Source: an uncultured bacterium (lineage in GTDB: Bacteria; Bacillota; Clostridia; Lachnospirales; Lachnospiraceae). From it: 28,542 nt of DNA. Made by a program: the position numbers and the translations under genes. The stretch covers positions 1 to 28,542 of the forward strand of contig CAMTFT010000001.1 in NCBI GenBank assembly GCA_947071365.1. The letters are read 5' to 3'. This document shows positions 1 through 11,100 of this stretch, piece after piece (positions within the stretch are counted from its first letter, which is position 1; each line of letters begins with the position of its first letter). The notes beneath the pieces were generated by a model. That model was given only the letters and a program-made list of their open reading frames with translations. It ran no database searches and was not told the DNA's origin.

Positions 1-79
<79 letters not shown>

Positions 80-186
80 GCACGAAAAATTTAATAATAA
101 AATCCCAAAACCATCCGGGAAAGACAGAGCGCAGAAGTGTCCTGTATTTTTCAGGTGATTTTTTTATGTAAGAGGAGGAAAGAAAT
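80..186 (+). promoter_or_regulatory. Leader region of the four-gene operon
   Basis: This AT-rich stretch precedes the first gene. TTGCAC (78-83) and TAAAAT (98-103) resemble sigma-A boxes, but their 14-base spacing is too short to be convincing. A strong ribosome site, AGGAGG at 173-178, lies 8 bases before the ATG at 187. No operator, riboswitch or other clear element is visible. Confidence 0.25.
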
Positions 187-378
187 ATGAAAAAACAACT
201 GTTTGTACTGGAAATAAACAGTACTCAGAACCAGAACTGGCAGGGAAGAGTGGAATGGATACAGGGAAAAAACAAAAAGGGCTTTCGAAGCGTCATGGAA
301 CTGCTGCGTTTGCTTAACTCGGCAGTGGAGGAGAATGACAGTGCAGAGGAAAGGATCGGAGCATGGGAAAGAGACTGA
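187..378 (+). CDS. Small WQG/FRS-motif protein, 63 aa
   Basis: The function is unknown. The start is supported by AGGAGG 8 bases upstream. Residues 4-48 form one compact module: a beta-like strand (FVLEI), a WQG motif at 18-20, a second strand, then F-R-S and a leucine-rich helix (about 33-48). The same module appears at the C-terminus of the 152-aa protein two genes downstream (residues 102-146), so the operon encodes two related copies. There is no signal peptide or membrane segment, so it is probably cytoplasmic. Its last 16 bases overlap the start of the regulator gene, which suggests translational coupling. From memory, small proteins of this kind often sit beside BTAD regulators and giant Cna-B proteins in Lachnospiraceae. 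A role as partner or modulator of the regulator is inference only. Confidence 0.8.
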   Translation: MKKQLFVLEINSTQNQNWQGRVEWIQGKNKKGFRSVMELLRLLNSAVEENDSAEERIGAWERD

Positions 379-1556
379 AGATGTACCTGTTTGGGGATTT
401 TTTACTGACAGATGGTGAAAACGTCCTGAGCGAGGCGGTTTTGCATTCCGCGAAGCTTACGCGGTTGCTGGTGTACATACTGATGAACCGAAATGTTGTT
501 CTCACGCATCAGAAACTGATCGAGGAATTCTGGGAAGACAATACCAGAAATCCGGCGGGTGCTTTAAAGAACCTGATGTACCGCCTGCGGATGGCATTAC
601 AGGAGCTGGATAATGAGCAGTATATCTGCAGCATGAGAGGGGCATATTGGTGGAATCCTGAGATAGAGGTGGAGACGGATTACGAACGGTTTGAAGAACT
701 GAACAGACAACTGCGGATACCGGATATTACCTTTGAAGAGAAAAAGCGGCTGTGTCAGGAGGTAATACAATGCTATCGCGGTAACATATCTCCGCGGCTG
801 GCAGATGAAAAATGGCTTTTGCCCAGAGCAACCGGATATCAGTCGGTGTATATGGACATAGTAAAAATGCTCTGTAAGATATATGAAGAAGAGGGAGCCT
901 GGGAGGCAATGGAAGTTACCTGCCATCAGGCATTAGAGGTTGGGAGTTTTGACGAAGACATTCACTGCTGGATGATCAAAAGCCTGCAGGGCCAGAGAAA
1001 ATACGATATGGCAATCGCACATTATGAAAAAACAGGAAAGCTGTTTTATGAAAATATGGGAATCCGTACTCCGGAAAAGCTGCGTATGACGTTTCGAAAA
1101 ATGATGCAGGACAGCGGAGAATACATACTGGATATGTCAGGGCTGATCGACGAAATGCGGGAACAGAGGGAACCGGAAGAGGCTTATTTTTGTGATTATC
1201 AGATATTCCGGCAGGTTTACCGGATAGAAGCACGCAGGGTCGAGCGGCTGGGAATGGCAGAATACATGGTTTTGCTGACGGTACGGAGAAGCGGAAATAT
1301 ATGGCGCGGCCTGGGAGTAGACCCAGGTGTTGTGGAGGGCATGGAGATATTGGAGAAGCTGCTCCGGAAGCACCTTCGAATCGGCGATGTGGTGGCACGT
1401 TACAGCAAGACTCAGTTTATTATTATGCTGCCCGTATGTACGTATGAGTCTGCAATCAGTGTGGCTGAGCGGCTGAAAAAAAGATTTGAAAAAAGTATCG
1501 GGAAGCTTCGGCTTGAGCTTCTCTGTGAATTGGATGAGATTTCAGGAATAAGATAG
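363..1556 (+). CDS. AfsR/SARP-like regulator: winged helix, BTAD, degenerate GGDEF
   Basis: A 397-aa probable transcription factor. Residues about 5-100 match the OmpR-type winged helix of SARP regulators (LFGDF start, LTHQKLIEEFW, then the ALKNLMYRLR recognition region). Residues about 104-246 are a bacterial transcriptional activator (BTAD) domain of TPR-like helices, including YRGNISPRL and the ending YEKTGKLFYENMGI. Residues about 273-390 have the layout of a GGDEF domain (RIGDVVARY, FIIMLP, AERLKKRFEK), but the signature GGDEF is replaced by SKTQF (348-352). Diguanylate cyclase activity is therefore unlikely, and a sensory or dimerising role is inferred. The start at 363 has AAGGA 7 bases upstream and overlaps the previous gene by 16 bases; an in-frame ATG at 381 is an alternative. 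The likely target is its own operon with the giant adhesin, but no operator can be identified. Confidence 0.9.
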   Translation: MGKRLKMYLFGDFLLTDGENVLSEAVLHSAKLTRLLVYILMNRNVVLTHQKLIEEFWEDNTRNPAGALKNLMYRLRMALQELDNEQYICSMRGAYWWNPEIEVETDYERFEELNRQLRIPDITFEEKKRLCQEVIQCYRGNISPRLADEKWLLPRATGYQSVYMDIVKMLCKIYEEEGAWEAMEVTCHQALEVGSFDEDIHCWMIKSLQGQRKYDMAIAHYEKTGKLFYENMGIRTPEKLRMTFRKMMQDSGEYILDMSGLIDEMREQREPEEAYFCDYQIFRQVYRIEARRVERLGMAEYMVLLTVRRSGNIWRGLGVDPGVVEGMEILEKLLRKHLRIGDVVARYSKTQFIIMLPVCTYESAISVAERLKKRFEKSIGKLRLELLCELDEISGIR

Positions 1557-1567
1557 GAGACATTGCA

Positions 1568-2026
1568 GTGCAGGAGGAAAATAAGGCAGAAAAAAGGGCG
1601 CTTCCGATGAACACGCTATGGCTGTGTATCGACTTCTGTGGGGAGGATATACGCGGCAGGATGTACAGCAGGATGAGCGAAACTTTGATTCGGTTTGAGA
1701 ATTGCAGCGATATGCTGCTGAAGGCAGACGCACTGTTTGATGAACGGGGATACCCGCAGACCTTTCAGGAAAAACGCAGCTTTATCAGAGCGGAAAGGAA
1801 GGCCGTGTATGACAGTTCACCCAGAGAACGGATGATGGTGGCGGAAATTCTGAAGCAGAAAGGGCTGTGCGCGACATTTCAGATCATTGTGTGGAGCAGG
1901 AGCCGTGCCGGATGGCAGGGACTTCTGCTTCGGGAGAATGGAGATACGATTGCTAAATTTAAAAGCGAACTGGAACTTCTGGAGGAACTGCAGCGGGAGC
2001 TAAAGGCCAGGGCGCCTGACAGATAA
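1568..2026 (+). CDS. Two-module small protein, 152 aa
   Basis: The function is unknown. The GTG start has TAGGAGA overlapping the stop codon of the regulator gene, at good spacing; an in-frame ATG at 1607 lacks a nearby ribosome site. Module A (about residues 14-75) carries WLCIDFCGEDIRGRMYSR and later ALFDERGYPQ and KRSF. From memory this is a common layout among small hypothetical Firmicutes proteins. Module B (about 102-146) has a strand, WQG at 116-118 and a leucine-rich FKSELELLEEL helix, matching the 63-aa protein at the operon's start. The gene thus looks like a fusion of one module type with a copy of the other. No signal peptide or membrane segment is seen. It sits 11 bases after the regulator gene and 58 bases before the giant gene, so co-transcription is likely. 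Confidence 0.8.
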   Translation: MQEENKAEKRALPMNTLWLCIDFCGEDIRGRMYSRMSETLIRFENCSDMLLKADALFDERGYPQTFQEKRSFIRAERKAVYDSSPRERMMVAEILKQKGLCATFQIIVWSRSRAGWQGLLLRENGDTIAKFKSELELLEELQRELKARAPDR

Positions 2027-2084
2027 GAGATCGTTACGCCGGAGAGATCCGACAGAATCAGCATAAATAAGAGAGGAATGGAGA

Positions 2085-2186
2085 ATGAAGAAAGAATTAC
2101 TGCAAAAAGGAAAAAGAGGAATCGCATGGATCCTCGCCGTGTCAATGCTTCTTAGCAGCGATGCGTTTGGCAGTGTGGCAGTTGCC
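2085..2186 (+). other. Signal peptide of the giant surface protein
   Basis: The first 34 residues have a basic n-region (KKELLQKGKRG), a hydrophobic core (IAWILAVSMLL) and an AVA cleavage box at 32-34, followed by GESDN. This is a classic Sec signal peptide for export to the cell surface and agrees with the C-terminal sorting signal. The exact cut site is an estimate. Confidence 0.88.
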
Positions 2187-5100
2187 GGAGAAAGTGATAA
2201 TGCAGGCACTGTCATGGAAGAGACGGTATCTGAAGCTTTAACAGATCCGATGTCTTTTGATTCCGGCGACGTCATTATTGATGAAGCCAGTCCGGAAGAT
2301 TCGGCGCAGGGAACGGATACAAATGAGAAAAAGGACAGTATCGTTATAGAGAATATTGAAATTGACGGTACGGGAGATGTATCTGGAACAGATACCGGTA
2401 CAGGAACGGACGCTTCAGGTACGGGAACGGATGCCGGGACAGGAACGGACGTTCCAGGTACGGGAACAGACACCGGGGCGGGAACGAATGATCCGGGAGC
2501 AGGAACGGACACCGGAGCAGGAACGAACGCTCCGGGTACGGGAACGAACACCGGAACAGGAACGAATGCTCCGGGCGCGGGAACAGACACCGGTACAGGA
2601 ACGAACGCTTCGGACGCGGGAACAGACACCGGATCAGAGATGTCAAACGATGTGTCCGGAACAGATACCGGAGCAGAAATCATTGATTCCGATACGCCGG
2701 GTGAGGATATCATCGGCGATGATGGGATCATCATAGAGGAAGACGCGACAGGCGCAGAAGTGCAGGATACAGGAAGCGGGATGATCGAGGCGTCCAGCCC
2801 GGTCGGCACGGAGTTCTGGCTGTCCGGTGCGGAGGGCTCGAATCATGCGTGGAGTGTTCTGGAGAGCAGCCCGCTGAAGCTGCTGGAGCAGGCCGGTCCC
2901 ACAGCCAAATTCATGTCGGAGGAAGCGTGTGAAGCGATCGTTGCACATACGTACGACGGAGCAAGCCCTCAGATGATGGAGACTTTCCATGTGGTGATCA
3001 CAGATCCGCTGGAGCTTGCGATCACTCCGTATGCGGCAGATGAGATGCCGGATGATTTGACAGAGACACAGACGAAAATTTGGGAAGCGGCAAAAAAGGC
3101 ATACGGTGATGAGAGCCAGGGAGGCGCTGCCGCTTTGATGGATTACGAGTACCAGCTCAAGGATGCCGGTCCGTACCATGCAGGGCAGATAGTGACGCTC
3201 CTCATTACTCAGAAGATCAGCGCTCCACAGACATACGGTTATGCCAGCGGCGCCAAGGCGGTCGCGGAGCGTGTTCATAATATGCAGGTAAAGATAAAGC
3301 TGCCGTCTAATCTGACAGTACGCAAAGAAGACTGTGATCTGCAGAAGAGTACGACGCATTTAGCAGACTGTACGGTTGAGGGAGATACACTGACGCTCAT
3401 ATACGATGAGTATTATACGATACCGTCAAGCCAGACGGCATCCCAGTTCACAGTTCGCGCGATGATCAATGGAAACGGAGAGCTGGAAGACGGTGCAACG
3501 GTAGCGCTTTCAGATATGGATGTCACAGACTTTATGGCACAGCTTCCGCTGCTTGACCAGTCGGGTGGCGGCAAAAAAGAGTTCGCAGAGCTTTCTGTAA
3601 AGCACTGCTATACAGATCGAGATAAGGTCGAGGATTCCATTACGGTAGTTTCTACGGATGAGTGGGGAACGATCGTCAGCACAGATGCACAGACATCCAA
3701 TGGGGGGCAGGACTGGTATTACAATGAGAACGGTGATATCGTCATGACCTGGACTGTAGCGGCAGCGCTGAAAAAAGCGAACAGCAATTCGCCGAAGCCG
3801 TATGAGAACCTTTATCTTACGGATGCGCAGCTCATCAAAGCGCTGGCGAAGGCCGCAGGCGGCGAGATCACAGATGAAGCGGCAAAGCTGCAGGCCCAGG
3901 AGAATGATGTATATCGCAAGGAAGGCCGTACAAGACTGCAGGGTATTACAAATGATGAAAATACTTCAGGATTTTATCTGGAAGACCAGGTATATGCAGA
4001 AAAGGATGGGAATAGGATCTATCCGAAAAATCTGAAGGTAGAGCTGCAGGCGGGGAATGGCCAGTTTGTGGCAGTATCCGGTGAAGAAGCACTGAAGACA
4101 GAAGTGCAAGATCCGGAGAATGGCAAGATCACGTATTCCAATTATCTCGTGACCGGCCAGGACGATACGATTGCAGCGGGAGCGCCTCTGTTTTCTACTT
4201 ACAGGGTAACAGCGGTATTTTCAAAAGACGATTTCATCTCGCATTTCTACGATGAGATCACAGAATATAAATTTACGAATGATGCGAGACTTGTCAGCCG
4301 TATCACGACTACAGGAGAGAGTAAAAAGGTTGAGTCCAAATCTTCAGCAATCGGATGGTATGGCGCTGACACAGAAGCTTATCCCATCACTCTTGCCCAG
4401 TACGTGACGATGGGCAATGGCATGGATTTTATCTATGATGCGGAGAATCTGAGCGGAGTGCTTTCACCGTTTGAGGGAATAGGCAGCTATCTTCTGAAAA
4501 AGCAAAAAGCGGATGGAAGCTGGGAGCCCTGCAATTTTTATCTGTCGGATGAAAACGGACAGGTGGCAGGAACGGACTATAAGGATTCCTTTGTGATATC
4601 ATCAACGGATGCGCTGCATCTTGGCGCTACGACGATTTATCTGGAAGCAGGCACTTACAGGCTGGCAGGGTCTACTACGATTGAAGGTAATGTAGCAGAG
4701 CCGGCAGGCTTTGGCACCGATCCGTCGGCGGATAAAGCCAGCGAAGACTTTACCTTCACAGTCGGCACAGCAGACTCCCCTTCGGATATCAGCATCAATT
4801 ACCGGGCAACCGGAAAGAGTATCCTGTTTACCGTAGTAGATCAGGATGATCCTGAGACTCCGCTTTCAGGGGCAGAATATACCTTAAAAAATAAAGCTGG
4901 TGAGCCGGTACGTACCATCCGAAGCTCTGCCAGAGGTTATGTGGTATTTGCCGGGCTGGATGCAGGTGAGTATACGCTGTGCCAGACCAGGGCGCCGCAG
5001 GGTTATATCCTGGACGAAAATACATATACGATCGATACGTCAGCCCAGTATGATGCTGATGCAGGCAACTGTGATATTACTATGCATAACTATTATCCGG

Positions 5101-8100
5101 GGCTTGACGGCGCGTATACACAGCAGTTGACAAATGAGAACAACACACATGGCGGAGAGACTGTGATCGAGAAACAGATCGCAGCTTTTGATGCCGAACA
5201 GGGTGAGTATACTTCTGAAAAAGTAGAGATTGAAGAGAGCGTCACGTATCTGTTTAACCGGAATACGTTCCAACTGATGGATACGGTGAGCGGTGAATGG
5301 GCGGTATCCGGGGCGAATGTGACCATCGGCCAGGACGGCAGGCTGCATATTACAGGTATGCAGAAATATCAGCTTGATAAAGACGGAAGGGCAAAGCGCG
5401 GAGAAAACGATGAAAAGCTGCTGGCGCAGTACCGTATCGTGGAGCGTTTGCCTGAGGGCTACAGCAATTCTGTGATGAATCAGAATACGGTTTCCGGTTC
5501 CGAAGCAGGCTGGGATACCGTGACATATCCGGAATTTGATGTGAAGGCCGCGTTCGGATACGGTACGGAGTCACCGGATAACAGCGAAGAGTATACTTAT
5601 TATAATGAAAAGATCACAACAGTTACTCTGTCACAGAAGCTTTACGACGAACAGAACGGCGAGGGCGGTTTTGCAGATACCGGGAGAGAATTCCACCTGT
5701 TCTACAGGCTGGAGGGTTCCGATGAACTGTGCGTTTACGGGACAGAAGAGGCAATTGTGACAGATGAGGCCGGTGGCCTGACGATGCGTGCGCTTCCCAC
5801 GGCAATGCCAGGGGATGATGGCGCATATCATCTGGTACACTGGTACTTTGGCGAGACGGCGGAGAGCTTTGAGCAGATCGAATATAGGGATGGAGATAAG
5901 TACCCGCTTGCTGAGACAGCAGAAGTGGAAGGTACGCAGTATCATCTGATTCCGTTTGACTTTGCCGGAAGAACAGACGTTACACTGGAGAGCTACCGTC
6001 TTGTACTGAAGGCAGGAGTGACGGTATACAAGGTTGATATAAACGGCAGCAAAGTCGATGGCGCAGAATTTTCTGTTGTTACGGAAGGTGGAGAATCGAT
6101 AACGCCGCAGGGAACAAGCAGCCGTGGTGGTATTGTTTTCTGGGTGCCCATGTTTGAGTCCTTTACTGTTACAGAGACAAAGGCGCCGCAGGGTTACATG
6201 AAAGCGGAGCCGGTTTCAAGGGAACCTCTATATGAGATCGGGAACCGCGCAGCGATCACACCGGATACATATGACGGATTTGCAACGAGCCTCAATAACA
6301 AAAACAGCATCGAGTATACGGATTCAACGTACCCGCTGGCAGAGGTACAGAAGTTCAACTACCGGTATGATGAGGACGCGAGGGAGAGTTTTGCAGATCA
6401 GGTATACGATCCGGATCAGGTATCGTTCCAACTGTATACGAAAACAGAGGAAAACGGCGAAGTGAAGTTTGAACCGGCGAAGTGTATTTATGATTATGAA
6501 ACAGATAAGTACGGTTCAGAATTTGGCAACGGGACAACGCTTCAGATCCTGCCGGGAGAAACGTATTACTATGCGGAGGAGTTTGACGGAACGGGAATTC
6601 AGGAGGGCTACATTGACCCGGTGCGTCTTGAAGGCAGCAGCGCCGCAGAGGAGGGCGTGATCTATCAGGGTGGCAAAGCGTATTATCCGCTTCCGGCTCT
6701 GGAGGCAGATCACGAAAAGCTGACCTTTAAGCATACGAACTACCACAACCAGTCCGGAAGCCTTCAGGTTAAGGTTGAGGAAATGCGTACGCAGGAAGGC
6801 TTTGCGGAGGGCATCGTAGAGATCTGCGCAGAGGCAGTCGGTACAGATGGAGTAACCTATACCAGAACGGTTGAGGTGGCAAACGGAATTGCGGATTTCC
6901 AGAATATGGATATCTTTGATTCAAAAGGCCAGAAGCTGAAATACACGGTAACGCAGGTAAAGGATCATCCGGAGTATTCCCATGACGCGACAGTATACGA
7001 GGATGTACAACTGGATATCGGTGCAGTTACGACGATTTCTGATGAGGATGAGTATGATTTCAAAGAGTATCCCCGGGTGGATGTCTATCTGCAGGTGAAC
7101 TGGGTAAAGGATCTGTATTATCTGCAGCTTGCCGACGAGGAGAAGCCGACTGCACAGGAAAAGCTGCCAGGTGCAAAAGTAAATGTGTACCAGGAAAAGA
7201 CAGACGAAGACGGAAAGAAATATTATGAACTGGTGCAGACCTGCGAAACAAATGAAAACGGCACACTGATCGCAGAGGGATTGGAGGAGTTCGTACCGTA
7301 TCTGTTTGTGCCGGCAGGCTATGATGAGACGAAGCACGAGGATGCTCTGAACCCGGAAGAGACCGGCGTGAAGCTGTTTGATAAAAAGCACACGTATGAT
7401 CCGGAAGCGGAGGAGCCGGTCATTGTAACGGAAGAGGAGATGGAGAAATATTTTTCCATTCCATATTACTACAGCAATACAAACAGTACGATTACAGATC
7501 AGGTCGTTGCATTGACGGATATGGTGACGGAGACCATGCTGTACCATGAGCTGTGGATGCAGGTAGATATTACAAAGCTGCGCTATTACTCAGAAAAGGC
7601 TCCTGCAAATGATGATACGCGTCAGGGTATCTACAAGATCAAAAAGACAGACAACGGCTACCACTATGACTGGTATAAGCACAGCACCTTCACAAATGCG
7701 CAGCAGGCCGGTTCCATCAGTGAGAGCGGCGAATGGAGCGAGGCAGATCTTCAGGAATATCTGGCAAAGGCGGCGGCGGTGGAAGTATCGGGAAAGGGTA
7801 CAGGCGCCAAAGTCGTTTACAACAACGACGGAACCGTAGCGGCGATCCTGTTTGGAAGGTTCGATGCGGGGCAGTATGCGAAATACAATCTCTACCGCGT
7901 GAAGCTGTCAAAGCTGCATAAGGATGAGATCAGCGGCAACCAGGTATCCATCAATTTCCAGGATAAGAACGGAAGCTGGGAGCTGGTAGAGGAAGGTCTT
8001 CAGGCGGATGAATACGGCTATGCGCTCAGCGAGGAACAGATCGCGGATTCCAATTATGTGTATTTCCTGATGGAGACACAGGCTCCCTCAGGCTGTAACG

Positions 8101-11100
8101 GTATAGTGGAATCCTCCAAGATCCTGGAGAATTCCTATGTGACAGCATGCTATAAAGGTGATGCTGTGTACACGGATGCAGATGGAAATGAGATCCCGGT
8201 GAAGGATCTGCAGTTCCAGTGTAAAACAGTCAACGCATCCGGTGTTGCCAACAATCCGGAATGGGTGGAGGCAGCGAAGGCATGCTATGACATTAACTCG
8301 GATACAGGATCGGTACAGCTCAACAAGGGCTGGATCGGCGGCGGGGATTCTGACTCTTCGTATAATTACAGTTACATTCAGTTCAACAAATGGAAAGAGA
8401 ACAAGGCGTGGGAGGAAGGCAGTACAACGGAGAAGCAGTACACTCCGGTTTCCAATGCGGGCTTCCGCCTGTACTTTGGAAATGGCAGCAGCCTGCTGAG
8501 CAAGACATACTATACGTCACAGTCGAAGTTCAGTTCTGACGCATATGTATCTACAGATGCAGTATATTGGAGCAACTGGTACAGAGACTATCTGAACAAG
8601 GTACTGTCAGCATATGGCTCGGCAAATGGCGGCCCGAAAAGCCTGAGTGAGCTGAGGGCAGAATGCCGGACGGAGACAAAGGTGAACCCTGAGGATCCAA
8701 AGAGTGAAGTCACAGTGGAGATTAACACAAATGCGGTGAAGGATTATATCAGCGCTGCGATGAGATCCGAATATGCATCACAGTATGGAAAATTATTCTA
8801 TCTCTCCAACGTGGTTACAAACTTGGCAAAGACGCCGGATGATATTCTGTCGGCAGCGGATGCGCGCAAAGATACGTATGGAGGATGGGGTTATTCCAGG
8901 AAAAACGGTCCGGAAGATTATAAGCATGCAAGCACGGCGGGGACGATCGCAGGCAGCGGCACGGACGAAGCAGGAAGAGCAAATGCAGCGCTCGGATCAG
9001 CTCCTGTTTTGATCGATCTGTTTGACGGTTCTGATATTGCAGTTGGATTTGCCCAGCAGGTAGCATGGAACTACTGTCAGTCAACAACAAGATATATTGA
9101 GGCTGCACTGGCAGACGGTTTCCCGATGGACTATGCAGGGTCAGAGGCAGACCCGGCTGCCCATTACCAAAAACGCACAGGTATCTACCGTTTCACCTAT
9201 ATGAACTGCTATATTCAGGAGACGCAGGCTCCGGCAGGTACTTTCCTGAACCCGGACAAATATCCGTTTATGCTGCAGTTTGGCGTGAACATGCACCATA
9301 AGGACGGAGACAACTTCGGAAGCTTCTGGCAGACGTATACGACAGGTTATGTTAATACGTATGCGGGAAAGACAAGGAATGACAGCCCAACCAACCGAAC
9401 CTGGTACTACAGCGACAGCACGTATATCAACCATCTCGGTGATGTGAGTGCGGCCGAGTATGTGGCATACGGCAAAAAGGGGGATACGGCAAACGTAAAA
9501 TATTCAAATGCAACACGTACGAATACGAATTATGACAGGGGACGCGTTGGAAAGTATTTGAATAATGCACTTGCAGAGGAACAGTCGATCAAATTCCAGA
9601 ATCTGGGAAGTGGTTTGCCATATAATACCGGCTACATTTCCGGCGGCCGGTATATCAACAAAACCCAGGCCGGCTTTACCGTAAAGGTGCAGGCGCTCGG
9701 TTATCCGTCTCTGACCAGCACGTACGGCAAGACAGACAATGAGCTGCAGCAGCTTTATGAGGCGGATGAGCTGATCATCCGTGCAGGACTTCTTGCAGGA
9801 AATTACCGTCTGGAGAAGCTGGATGAAGCGACAAATGAGTATAAGCCGTTTGCGTATCCGCAGACAGTAAGTGACAATCTGGGCTCTTTCATCGAAGGAA
9901 CAGATCTGTCCGCAAGTGTGATCCAGACTTATATAAAGAATGATGGCAGTGATCCGGAAATCACAAGTGACAAGATCGGATACGTCTATTCGTTCCCACA
10001 GGGACTTGGCATCGGCGTATACCGTCTCGTACCGTGCAGTGAAGATGGCGGCGCTCTGACCGAGGAAGGTTCCCTGATCAGTGAGGATCTGTTCCCGCTG
10101 AACGGACGGTATTACGATACGTATGCAGAGCAGAACGCGTACCGTTACTTCTCGGTAGTGCGTACTTCTGCGGATCAGTATGTGGATATCTTCTATCCGG
10201 AGCTGCCGAACTTGCTCGTTACGAAGCAGGAAAACAGCGCTCTTGGAAAACCGACCAGAACCACAAGGGCGATCGGCTTTGAGCTGACTGGTACAGATTA
10301 TGATGGGGATACGACAACGAAGCCGAAGAATACGGCAAGCTTCCAGTTCCTTCCGGAAGGAAATTATATCCTGAAGGAGCATTTGACTGATTCCAGCGGA
10401 GCTTTGAGTGATCTTTATTATAAAGAAGACAGTTCCAATATTGTGATTCAAAATGTACGGGAAACAGCAGCAGGCGAAAGTGCTGAAAACCGGAAGACCA
10501 TACAGCTCGTCGGCACAAAAACGGATGACAATGGTGTAACGACACCGCAGACGTATGAAGTAAGCGCGCCGGTATTTAATGGTTACGAGGTAAGCGGCAG
10601 CGGCAGCGCGGCAGTACCGGAGCAGCGCGTAACGGAGGAAACGACGCATGCGACAGCAACGGTTGCCACAGATATGGCGACTACCTTCCGCGTTTATGTG
10701 ACTGACCCGGTACGCGGAACGTTCCAGGCGAGAAAAGTGGATGCGCTGACAGGCAGGGGCCTGCAGAATGCAAAATTCAGCGTATACTTTAAAGCGTTTG
10801 ATGATAAGGCGATTACAGTTGATCCGAAGACATCGAACAATACGGTGACGCTTGCGAAAGCTCCGTCTGCGCCGAAGGTGAATGCGGATGGAACACTGCC
10901 GGAGGGCTCCGGATGGGAGAACAGGGGCGTATACGTTTCAAACTCCAACGGTCTTCTGATACCGGAGGATGGATCTTCTACCGGTATTACGGGGGATGCC
11001 GGCTGGTATTATCTGGTGGAGACGGATCCGCCGGCAGGCATGAGCTATGATATCGCAGAGCCGGTACTGCTGGCTAACACCGGCACACTGGCGGTAACGG

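Noticed and set aside
2078..2084. ATG at 2078 as start of the giant gene
   Set aside because: It is out of frame with the giant reading frame; ATG 2085 leads directly into a signal peptide.
2356..2736. Plus-strand 126-codon frame rich in Arg, Glu and Gln
   Set aside because: It is an out-of-frame shadow of the same minisatellite inside the giant gene, and has no upstream ribosome site.
2000..2809. Minus-strand 269-codon frame with Pro/Val/Ser repeats
   Set aside because: It is the reverse reading of the 39-bp minisatellite, whose unit length is a multiple of three and keeps all frames open.
9504..10649. Minus-strand open frame of 381 codons inside the giant gene
   Set aside because: It is antisense to well-supported domain sequence, has Cys/Arg/Ile-rich composition typical of a shadow frame, no ribosome site and no recognisable domain.
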